Source: Chloroflexota bacterium
Lineage (GTDB): Bacteria > Chloroflexota > Anaerolineae > Anaerolineales > UBA4823
DNA: 5,765 nt
Direction of reading: 5' to 3'
Assembly: GCA_017860725.1 (NCBI GenBank)
Contig: JAGDMX010000356.1
Location: 1 to 5,765 of the forward strand
This document shows positions 1 to 5,712 of this stretch, one piece after another. Within the stretch, counting starts at the first letter, position 1, and the number at the start of each line of letters is the position of its first letter. A program made the position numbers and the translations under genes. The notes under the pieces are model-generated. The model made no database searches. It was not told where the DNA came from and worked only from the letters and a program-made list of their open reading frames with translations.

Positions 1-84
1 GCAGCGGTTAAAACCAACCAGGGAGAAGACTTCCGCTACTGGCTGATCGGCGATTGGGTACGTGGAACCTTGACCGGTAACTAA
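1..84 (+). CDS. C-terminal end of an unrecognised protein (5' truncated)
   Basis: An open frame runs from the first base to a TAA at 82-84 and gives 27 residues ending in DWVRGTLTGN. The segment is rich in aromatic residues (FRYWLIGDW), as in the last beta strands of many extracellular or lipoprotein domains, but no family can be named from so little. It is not the C-terminus expected of GcvT, so it gives no support for a longer gcv operon upstream. A promoter-like sequence begins 13 bases after the stop, which suggests a separate transcription unit. The reading frame is plausible; the function is unknown. Confidence 0.5.
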   Translation, partial: AAVKTNQGEDFRYWLIGDWVRGTLTGN

Positions 85-97
85 AACAATGATTTTC

Positions 98-126
98 TTG
101 ACTTTTGCCCGGCTTAACTATAGAAT
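98..126 (+). promoter_or_regulatory. Candidate sigma70-type promoter for the gcv operon
   Basis: TTGACT at 98-103 and TAGAAT at 121-126 are separated by 17 bases, each with one mismatch to the consensus hexamers. Transcription would start near 133 and run through the repeat and the riboswitch into gcvH. A competing possibility is an AT-rich -10-like stretch at 254-262 (TAATATATA), at the right end of the repeat. It would start transcription about 266-270, at the base of the first aptamer, but it has no convincing -35. The sequence match is direct; its use is inferred. Confidence 0.5.
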
Positions 127-147
127 GGAGATAGTTAATTAACCAAG

Positions 148-260
148 TAATATAACGTGAATTCGGGATCAAAGGATTTTGGGTTTATTTTGGGCGGCTC
201 CGCCGCCCAAAATAAACCCAATACACCCCTTTTTCCTTATCCCGAACCGACGTTAATATA
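148..260 (+). repeat. Interspersed repeat, copy 1 (long form with internal hairpin)
   Basis: This 113-bp unit begins and ends with TAATATA and has inverted ends: ACGTGAATTCGGGAT at 155-169 against the reverse complement of 239-253, ACGTCGGTTCGGGAT with A/T at the inner end, differing at three positions. A shorter relative lies at 5611-5673. The left parts (28 and 27 bases) and right parts (35 and 36 bases) align closely; copy 1 has 50 extra bases (176-225) in the middle that hold a perfect hairpin. It has no coding capacity. The shape resembles a MITE or other non-autonomous element, or an intergenic repeat family. It lies between the candidate gcv promoter and the riboswitch. Confidence 0.7.
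179..221. repeat. Perfect 20-bp inverted repeat with 3-base loop
   Basis: Bases 179-198 are the exact reverse complement of 202-221, with loop TCC. The stem tip is GC-rich (GGGCGGC) and the base is AT-rich. As RNA it would be a very stable hairpin. A T-rich stretch (CCCCTTTTT, 226-234) follows only after several other bases, so it is not a textbook intrinsic terminator, although it could still end transcription of the upstream gene. The 20 bp of perfect pairing suggests a recent origin or selection on structure. It falls within the 50-bp block that distinguishes repeat copy 1 from copy 2. Confidence 0.85.
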
Positions 261-264
261 TAAA

Positions 265-366
265 GGGAACTGAGGAGAGACCCGAGCACGATCCCCGGGC
301 ACCGAAGGTGCAAATCTGGTTCATGGATCACCAGATGAAACTCTCAGGTAAAAGGACTCTATTCCC
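265..366 (+). promoter_or_regulatory. Glycine aptamer 1 (canonical)
   Basis: The closing helix is visible as GGGAA (265-269) with TTCCC (362-366) and GAG (272-274) with CTC (357-359), interrupted by two mismatches. GAGAG pairs with CTCTC of the conserved CTCTCAGG. A hairpin ATCTGG/CCAGAT (314-319 with 331-336) follows the binding core. All strongly conserved core strings are intact, so this unit should bind glycine. Confidence 0.85.
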
Positions 367-371
367 AGACT

Positions 372-490
372 CCTCTGGAAAGTCGGGTTGTGACCAGGCT
401 GAAAAGTGCGGCGCTCAGTCCTGGACACTACCAGCACCGACGGGGCAAGCGCCATTGAGCGGCGCGAATCTCTCAGGTTTGTAACAGAGG
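372..490 (+). promoter_or_regulatory. Glycine aptamer 2 (divergent, enlarged arm)
   Basis: The closing helix is CCTCTG (372-377) with CAGAGG (485-490). The expected GGAGAG is GGAAAG (377-382), leaving an A-C mismatch against CTCTC (470-474). The core reads CACCGACGG where CACCGAAGG is expected. The usual AAAAGGA after CAGG is replaced by TTTGTAA. The arm between the two core strings is long: 386-398 pairs with 420-432 with only two internal mismatches. Position and overall plan identify it as the second aptamer, but its ligand binding is less certain than that of the first. Confidence 0.75.
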
Positions 491-520
491 CGCACGCCAT
501 AATGGTGTGCGCCTTTATTT
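489..520 (+). terminator. Intrinsic terminator of the glycine riboswitch
   Basis: GGCGCACGCCA (489-499) pairs with TGGTGTGCGCC (503-513) as 11 base pairs including one G-U, with loop TAA, followed by TTTATTTATT. Its first two bases also belong to the closing helix of aptamer 2. It ends about 40 bases before the gcvH start and should stop transcription before gcvH when not prevented. Confidence 0.85.
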
Positions 521-562
521 ATTCTGCGCCCGGAAATTACCAATCCTAAATGGAGGTACCCA

Positions 563-952
563 ATGAAAATCCCAGCCGATCTAAAATATACCAAAAATGA
601 TGAGTGGATTCGCGTGGAAGGCAATGTTGGTACAGTAGGTATCACCGACTTTGCCCAGGAACAGCTGTCCGATATCGTCTATGTTGAAATTGTTGTCGAA
701 GAAGGTGACAATGTCAGCCAGGGCGATTCATGTGCCACACTGGAATCGGTGAAAGCAGCAGCCGATGTTTACCTGCCTGTGGGTGGGAAAATAGTGGCAG
801 TCAACGAAGGGCTTGCAGAGACACCGGAAACTGTAAACAGCGACCCATTCGGGGCAGCATGGATGGTGAAAATTGAGCTGGCAGATTCGGCTGAGCTGGA
901 CGGTTTATTAGATGCGGCCGGCTACGAAGCACACCTGGCGACCAAGGCCTGA
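563..952 (+). CDS. gcvH: Glycine cleavage system H protein (lipoyl carrier)
   Basis: GcvH carries a lipoyl group that takes the aminomethyl moiety from the P-protein, presents it to the T-protein, and is reoxidised by dihydrolipoamide dehydrogenase, all in the cytoplasm. The 129-residue product has the normal family length and the hallmark lipoylation motif LESVKAAAD, with Lys64 as the attachment site. The N-terminal KYTKNDEWIRVE and central GITDFAQEQLSDIVYVE are also typical. The start is set by GGAGG at 552-556, six bases ahead of the ATG. It is the first gene after the riboswitch and terminator and lies 16 bases before gcvPA, so it heads the operon. Nothing in the sequence suggests loss of function. 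Confidence 0.97.
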   Translation: MKIPADLKYTKNDEWIRVEGNVGTVGITDFAQEQLSDIVYVEIVVEEGDNVSQGDSCATLESVKAAADVYLPVGGKIVAVNEGLAETPETVNSDPFGAAWMVKIELADSAELDGLLDAAGYEAHLATKA

Positions 953-968
953 GTATTTAGGAGTAACC

Positions 969-2312
969 ATGTATATTCCACACACTGAAGCGGATCGGGA
1001 GGCGATGCTGCACACCATCGGCGCGGAGCATCTGGAGGACCTCTTCCAGGATGTTCCCGCAGCTTATCGCTTCCCAAAATTAGACTTGCCTCCCGCCATC
1101 ACTGAGATGGAAGTGATGATGGAAATGCAGAGGCTGGCGAACGCCAACGAGAGTGTGTCCGACTTGATCTGTTTTCTGGGAGCGGGCGCCTACAATCACT
1201 ATATACCGGCCGCGGTCGATGCGGTTTTGCGCCGTGGCGAGTTCCTGACTGCATACACCCCATACCAGCCGGAGATTTCTCAGGGTACACTCCAGGCCAT
1301 TTTCGAGTACCAGAGCCTGATTGCAGGCCTCACTGGAATGGAAGTAAGCAACGCCTCACATTACGATGGCGCCACGGCTGTGACCGAGGCGGTCACCATG
1401 GCCTATGCCCATTTCCGCGGTAAACGCACAAAAATGGTGCTATCCCCAGCGCTTCACCCTCACTACCGGGAAACCGCAGAAACCTACAACCATGGAACGG
1501 ATGTCAGTATTGTCAAACCGGATGTGGATTTGAAGGCTGGACCAGATGCACTGCTCCCATGGATTGACGCAACCACCGCTCTGGTAGTTGTTCAATACCC
1601 GGATTTCTTCGGCCGCATCTATAACTACACCAGCCTTGCCGAGGCTGTTCATGCTGCCGGTGCGCTGCTGGCAATCGCAGTAAATCCCCTGGCGTTGGGG
1701 CTACTTACCCCACCCGGTGAATTCGGGGCAGATATCGTCGTCGGCGAGGGCCAACCGCTTGGAATATCGCTGTCATTTGGCGGGCCATATTTAGGCATCT
1801 TTGCCACCCGAAAAGACTACGTTCGTAAAATGGCAGGTCGTCTGGTCGGCGAGACTGTTGATACGCGTGGGCAACGTGCTTATGTGCTCACGCTGACAGC
1901 CAGAGAACAGCATATCCGCAGAGAAAAAGCCACCTCGAATATTTGCACCAACCAGGGTCTGATGGCGCTCGCATCGGCAGTGTATATGAGCTTGCTTGGT
2001 AAAAATGGCTTGCGACAGGTAGCCGAGCTCTGCTATCACAAAGCCCACTATGCAGCAAATCAGATCGCTGCATTGCCCGGATACTCCTTGTGGACCGAAA
2101 CACCCTTCTTCCACGAATTCGTCATTCGTTGCCCAATTCCGGTTGCCGATATCAACGAGCATTTGTTAGAGCACGGGATCCTGGGCGGTTATGACTTGGG
2201 GAAAGATAATCCGGAACTGGAGAACTGCATGATGATCGCAGTGACGGAGATAAACTCGAAGGAAGAAATCGATTTACTGGTTGAAACCCTATCGGAGGTG
2301 TACCATGACTGA
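969..2312 (+). CDS. gcvPA: Glycine dehydrogenase (decarboxylating), subunit 1
   Basis: This is the N-terminal half of a split P-protein, which with GcvPB decarboxylates glycine using PLP and transfers the aminomethyl group to lipoylated GcvH. The 447-residue product is full length for the family. Recognisable family strings are FLGAGAYNHYIP (69-80), TAYTPYQPEISQGTLQ (94-109), NASHYDGATA (128-137), GEGQPLGISLSFGGPYLG (259-276) and the stretch around REKATSNICTNQG (318-330). The PLP lysine is not in this subunit. I chose the ATG at 969 because AGGAG (959-963) lies five bases upstream and MYIPHTEADREAML matches the usual family N-terminus; an open frame extends upstream to 912 inside gcvH but lacks such support. 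The 3' end overlaps gcvPB by eight bases, suggesting translational coupling of the two subunits. Confidence 0.97.
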   Translation: MYIPHTEADREAMLHTIGAEHLEDLFQDVPAAYRFPKLDLPPAITEMEVMMEMQRLANANESVSDLICFLGAGAYNHYIPAAVDAVLRRGEFLTAYTPYQPEISQGTLQAIFEYQSLIAGLTGMEVSNASHYDGATAVTEAVTMAYAHFRGKRTKMVLSPALHPHYRETAETYNHGTDVSIVKPDVDLKAGPDALLPWIDATTALVVVQYPDFFGRIYNYTSLAEAVHAAGALLAIAVNPLALGLLTPPGEFGADIVVGEGQPLGISLSFGGPYLGIFATRKDYVRKMAGRLVGETVDTRGQRAYVLTLTAREQHIRREKATSNICTNQGLMALASAVYMSLLGKNGLRQVAELCYHKAHYAANQIAALPGYSLWTETPFFHEFVIRCPIPVADINEHLLEHGILGGYDLGKDNPELENCMMIAVTEINSKEEIDLLVETLSEVYHD

Positions 2313-3801
2313 GTCCTTGTTATGCGAATTATCCGTCCCCGGTCGCAAGGGTGTGCTATTCCCGAAATCGGATGTACCCAAAGCATCCCTGCCTGCCAAC
2401 CTGACTCGCCAGCGCTTGCCTCTCCCTGAGGTTTCCGAAGTTGATGTGGTTCGTTACTTCACCCGGCTGTCTCAGTTGAACTATTGCATTGATAAAGGGA
2501 TGTATCCACTCGGTTCTTGCACGATGAAATACAACCCGAAGATCAACGAGGAGACTGCACGCCTGTCCGGTTTTGCCAACATCCACCCACTCCAGCCGGT
2601 AGAGACGATCCAGGGTTGTATGGTGTTGATGTACGAACTACAGGAGATGCTCAAGGAGATCGGTGGATTCGCTGGTGTAACCCTTCAACCGGCTGCAGGT
2701 GCACAAGGTGAGCTGACCGGCGTTTTGATCATCCGCGCCTATCACCAATCTCGCAACGATCTCAAGCGTACAAAAATCCTGATCCCGGACTCTGCTCATG
2801 GCACCAATCCGGCGACTTCTGCGATGAGCGGTTTGGAAGTTGTCCAGCTTCCTTCGGATGCGAATGGGAACGTCGATTTGAATGAGCTGCGGACCCATTG
2901 CGACGATACGCTGGCGGGGTTGATGCTCACCAATCCCAATACCCTGGGGTTATTCGAAGAGAATGTACTCGAAGTAATCCGCATGGTGCATGAGGCCGGC
3001 GGGTTGGTATACGGGGACGGTGCCAATATGAACGCTCTCCTGGGTATTGTGCGCCCAGGCGACCTTGGGATCGATGTGCTGCATTACAACCTGCATAAGA
3101 CTTTCTCCACCCCACACGGTGGCGGTGGACCTGGCTCCGGCCCGGTGGGAGTAGCAGCGATGCTGGTCGATTTCATGCCCGGACCGGTGGTGGATATTAT
3201 CGAAGAAGGTGATGACGAAATCCCACCCCTGTTCGGTTTTGTCATGCCAGAGAAGAGCATCGGGCGGGTTAAATCCTTCTGGGGTCACTTTGGAATGATG
3301 GTGCGTGCTTATACTTATATCCGCGTGCATGGTCCGGAAGGCCTGCGTAGCGTGTCTGAGCATGCTGTGCTTAATGCGAACTATCTTATGGCACAGATGA
3401 AGAAAATCTATCATCTTCCCTACGACCGGACCTGCATGCACGAGTTCGTCGTCGAAGGTCGATGGGATGATGCTCCCGATATTCATGCATTGGATATCGC
3501 CAAGCGGATGATGGATTATAACTTGCACCCACCAACAAATTACTTCCCCTTGATCGTCCATGAAGCACTGATGGTCGAGCCCACCGAGACGGAGAGCAAG
3601 CAGACCCTCGACGCATTTATCGAGGTAATGGAGAAAATTGCCGACGAAGCCCACAATAATCCGGAAATCTTGAAAACTGCGCCTCACACTACGCCGGTTG
3701 GACGCCTGGACGAAGTCAAGGCTGCCAAAGAGCTGGTGCTCTGCTGTGGGCTGGAATTCCCACCACGGGAAAGACTGCTACCGGATAAGTGTTCAACTTA
3801 A
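2305..3801 (+). CDS. gcvPB: Glycine dehydrogenase (decarboxylating), subunit 2
   Basis: This C-terminal half of the split P-protein carries the cofactor. The predicted Schiff-base lysine is Lys265 in LHKTFSTPHGGGGPGSGPVG. Other family strings are GMYPLGSCTMKYNPK (65-79), AHGTNPAT (164-171) and YGDGANMNALLG (236-247). The C-terminal region contains HTTPVGRLDE, also typical. The length of 498 residues is normal. The ATG at 2305 follows GGAGG (2294-2298) at six bases, and both lie inside the end of gcvPA. An in-frame TTG at 2281 is a less likely start. The gene is last in the operon: a strong terminator follows 33 bases after its stop. Neither gcvT nor lpd follows, so these functions must be encoded elsewhere. 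Confidence 0.97.
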   Translation: MTESLLCELSVPGRKGVLFPKSDVPKASLPANLTRQRLPLPEVSEVDVVRYFTRLSQLNYCIDKGMYPLGSCTMKYNPKINEETARLSGFANIHPLQPVETIQGCMVLMYELQEMLKEIGGFAGVTLQPAAGAQGELTGVLIIRAYHQSRNDLKRTKILIPDSAHGTNPATSAMSGLEVVQLPSDANGNVDLNELRTHCDDTLAGLMLTNPNTLGLFEENVLEVIRMVHEAGGLVYGDGANMNALLGIVRPGDLGIDVLHYNLHKTFSTPHGGGGPGSGPVGVAAMLVDFMPGPVVDIIEEGDDEIPPLFGFVMPEKSIGRVKSFWGHFGMMVRAYTYIRVHGPEGLRSVSEHAVLNANYLMAQMKKIYHLPYDRTCMHEFVVEGRWDDAPDIHALDIAKRMMDYNLHPPTNYFPLIVHEALMVEPTETESKQTLDAFIEVMEKIADEAHNNPEILKTAPHTTPVGRLDEVKAAKELVLCCGLEFPPRERLLPDKCST

Positions 3802-3830
3802 TATTAGCAATAACCCGTTTCGTCCAGTAG

Positions 3831-3839
3831 TGATAAAAT
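3831..3839 (+). promoter_or_regulatory. Candidate extended -10 promoter for the nucleoside kinase gene
   Basis: TGATAAAAT matches the extended -10 pattern TGN-TATAAT with one mismatch; no good -35 is seen 16-18 bases upstream, which extended -10 promoters tolerate. A start near 3846 would fall within the left arm of the adjacent terminator and give a leader of about 33 bases. The match is direct; its activity is inferred. Confidence 0.4.
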
Positions 3840-3876
3840 ACCTTTCCGGTTGACCCAATCGGAAAGGTATTTTTTT
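3835..3876 (+). terminator. Intrinsic terminator of the gcv operon
   Basis: AAAATACCTTTCCG (3835-3848) is perfectly complementary to CGGAAAGGTATTTT (3860-3873). The stem continues inward through GTTG/CAAT (one G-U) to loop ACC, and seven T's (3870-3876) follow directly. This is a strong factor-independent terminator 33 bases after the gcvPB stop. Its last T lies two bases before the ATG of the next gene, so terminator and translation start nearly coincide. Confidence 0.92.
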
Positions 3877-3878
3877 GG

Positions 3879-5603
3879 ATGATCAAGCAAGAAAAGTTTC
3901 AATTCGTATCCCCAGATCCCATGGTGGAAGTCCACCTACCCGATGGACAGGTTGTGCGCGGCCCCAGGCAGTCGCCTGTTGCCGGCTTCATAAATACGAT
4001 GATGAGAGAAGGCGATGTTCCAATCGTTGGGGCAGTCATCAACGGGAAGCTACGTGAACTAACCTTTCCCATCGGGATTGAGTCGGAAGTACGCCCAATT
4101 TCTATGGCAGAAACCGATGGCATGCGCATCTATCGCCGGTCGCTCACCTTTCTGCTGGAAGCTGCTTTTGATTGCTTGTTCCCAGGCGCGATCTTGACTG
4201 TCGATCACTCAATTGCATTTGGGGGTTATTACTGTGCCGTTCTAAACCATCCTCCGCTGACGACCGAAGAGCTGCTTTCTCTGGAGCGGAAAATGTGGGA
4301 GCTGGTCGAGGCAGATTTGCCCTTCGAGAGAAAAGTAGTGCCGATCCAGGATGCCATCGACTATTTCAAGAACCGAAACGAGTTCGATAAAGTAATTCTC
4401 CTGAAACATAGGCCGAAAAACTACCTGACAATGTACCGGTTGGAACAACGGATGGATTATCACCACGGCTACATGGTCCCTTCAACCGGCTATTTACGCT
4501 GGTTCCGGCTTTCACCAGCAGGAGAAGGGTTTACACTGCGCTTCCCGCGCCATCACCAGCCAACGACAATTGTCGATCTTCCGGAATATCCAAAATTACT
4601 AAAAGCCTTCCGGCAATATGGCGATTGGCTGACAACCCTGGGGATTTCGAGTGTCGGGGCATTGAACGATGCGATCCAAGGCAACCGCATCCACGAGGTA
4701 ATTCTGGTTTCGGAAGCCCTGCATGAGAAGCACGTCTCAGAGATTGCCGCCCAGATCGCGGCTCGCAGTGACGATTTGCGCATCGTCCTGATCGCCGGAC
4801 CGACTTCATCCGGTAAAACCACCTTCGCCAAGCGTTTGTCGGTGCAGTTGCTTGCTTATGGCCTGGTGCCTTTTCCGCTCGAGCTGGATAATTATTTCGT
4901 CGATCGGGAGAATACCCCAATAGACGAAAATGGAAAACCCGATTTTGAGTCCCTGGATACCCTCAATCGCCAGCGGCTCTCGATAGATTTGCAACGATTG
5001 ATCGCCGGCAAACTCGTCCAGCTTCCCAAATTTGATTTCATTTCCGGCAAGAGTGTTACCGGTGATACTGTTCAGTTAAATTCCAGGGAAATTATTATTT
5101 TGGAAGGCATCCACGGCCTGCATCCGGACTTAATTCCAGATATTCCTGCCAACCAAACCTATCGTGTCTATGTTTCTGCGCTGACACAGCTCAACCTGGA
5201 TCATCAGAACCGGGTGTCGACCACTGATACCCGTCTGCTCCGCCGGATTGTGCGTGATGCATACCAACGGGGTTATACTGCCCAGCAAACGATTGGGCGC
5301 TGGGAATCCGTGAGGCACGGGGAGAAACATTACATCTTTCCCTATCAAGAAAATGCAGATGTGATGTTCAATTCTGCGCTGGTGTATGAGCTTTCTGCCC
5401 TCAAACCTCTGGTTGAGCCACTGATCCGGCAGGTTCCCTATGGAACACCGGAGTACATCGAGGCAAAACGCCTGCTCTCCTTGCTCGAATGGGTATTGCC
5501 ACTCCATGATCAACGAATTCCCGACAACTCCATCCTGCGGGAATTCATTGGTGGGTCTATTTTGCGAGATTTTTCTCTCTGGCATAACCGTATACAATCG
5601 TAA
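3879..5603 (+). CDS. TGS/ThrRS-like nucleoside (uridine-type) kinase
   Basis: This 574-residue cytoplasmic protein joins a TGS-like domain (about 15-75), a region like the threonyl-tRNA synthetase second additional domain (about 80-215), and a uridine kinase/phosphoribulokinase-type P-loop domain (about 295-500). The Walker A motif is GPTSSGKT (307-314). Further kinase strings are LDNYFVDRENTP (336-347), DFESLD (355-360), ILEGIHGL (407-414) and RRIVRDAYQRG (455-465). It probably phosphorylates a nucleoside with a nucleoside triphosphate, but the exact substrate cannot be read from sequence. The synthetase-like region keeps VPSTG (200-204) yet lacks the editing-site His/Cys residues. The only Shine-Dalgarno-like sequence for the ATG at 3879 is GGAAAGG (3861-3867), inside the terminator stem. 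Met15 at 3921 is an alternative start at the TGS edge but has no Shine-Dalgarno. The C-terminus (NSILREFIGGS) looks complete. Confidence 0.9.
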   Translation: MIKQEKFQFVSPDPMVEVHLPDGQVVRGPRQSPVAGFINTMMREGDVPIVGAVINGKLRELTFPIGIESEVRPISMAETDGMRIYRRSLTFLLEAAFDCLFPGAILTVDHSIAFGGYYCAVLNHPPLTTEELLSLERKMWELVEADLPFERKVVPIQDAIDYFKNRNEFDKVILLKHRPKNYLTMYRLEQRMDYHHGYMVPSTGYLRWFRLSPAGEGFTLRFPRHHQPTTIVDLPEYPKLLKAFRQYGDWLTTLGISSVGALNDAIQGNRIHEVILVSEALHEKHVSEIAAQIAARSDDLRIVLIAGPTSSGKTTFAKRLSVQLLAYGLVPFPLELDNYFVDRENTPIDENGKPDFESLDTLNRQRLSIDLQRLIAGKLVQLPKFDFISGKSVTGDTVQLNSREIIILEGIHGLHPDLIPDIPANQTYRVYVSALTQLNLDHQNRVSTTDTRLLRRIVRDAYQRGYTAQQTIGRWESVRHGEKHYIFPYQENADVMFNSALVYELSALKPLVEPLIRQVPYGTPEYIEAKRLLSLLEWVLPLHDQRIPDNSILREFIGGSILRDFSLWHNRIQS

Positions 5604-5610
5604 ATCAAGA

Positions 5611-5673
5611 TAATATAACGTGAACTTGAGATAAAAGCCCCTTTTTTCCTTATCCCAAACTGAGGATAATGTA
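5611..5673 (+). repeat. Interspersed repeat, copy 2 (short form)
   Basis: This 63-bp relative of the repeat at 148-260 begins eight bases after the kinase stop and has the same orientation. The first 14 bases (TAATATAACGTGAA) are identical in both copies. The right part keeps CCCCTTTTT and CCTTATCCC and differs from copy 1 by five substitutions and one extra T. It ends in TAATGTA where copy 1 has TAATATA. The 50-bp hairpin block of copy 1 is absent. The end inverted repeats are more decayed than in copy 1 (about 11 of 17 pairing). Confidence 0.75.
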
Positions 5674-5712
5674 AGACCTGGCACAAGTTACCTGGATAAT
5701 ATAAAGCTCTAA

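Larger units (their letters stand above)
265..490 (+). promoter_or_regulatory. Tandem glycine riboswitch (gcvT element)
   Basis: Two aptamer-like units follow one another directly upstream of gcvH. The first has the family's hallmark strings: GGAGAG (274-279), CACCGAAGGTGCAA (300-313) and AAACTCTCAGGTAAAAGGACTC (338-359, written here as its two halves AAACTCTCAGG and TAAAAGGACTC). The second has CACCGACGGGGCAA (435-448) and ATCTCTCAGG (468-477). Glycine riboswitches of this family usually turn on glycine cleavage genes when glycine is abundant, and the genes downstream match. An intrinsic terminator follows at 489-520, so control of transcription elongation is the likely mode. The identification is firm; the switching mechanism is inferred. 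Confidence 0.95.

Noticed and set aside
148..260. TAATATA at both ends of repeat copy 1 read as a target-site duplication
   Set aside because: Copy 2 also has TAATATA on the left and TAATGTA on the right, so these bases are more likely part of the repeat unit.
415..645. Minus-strand open frame across the riboswitch and gcvH start
   Set aside because: It overlaps the well-supported riboswitch, terminator and gcvH, and has no recognisable protein features.
912..968. Upstream in-frame extension of gcvPA into gcvH
   Set aside because: The extension is not family-like, whereas the ATG at 969 has AGGAG at the right distance and the usual N-terminus.
2281..2304. TTG start for gcvPB at 2281
   Set aside because: The ATG at 2305 has GGAGG six bases upstream and gives the expected length.
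2950..3687. Long open frame (245 codons) on the minus strand
   Set aside because: It lies wholly antisense to gcvPB, whose family motifs are continuous across it, and its translation shows no recognisable domain.
5130..5684. Open frame of 184 codons on the minus strand
   Set aside because: It is antisense to the conserved C-terminal part of the kinase and crosses the repeat; no family features are seen.
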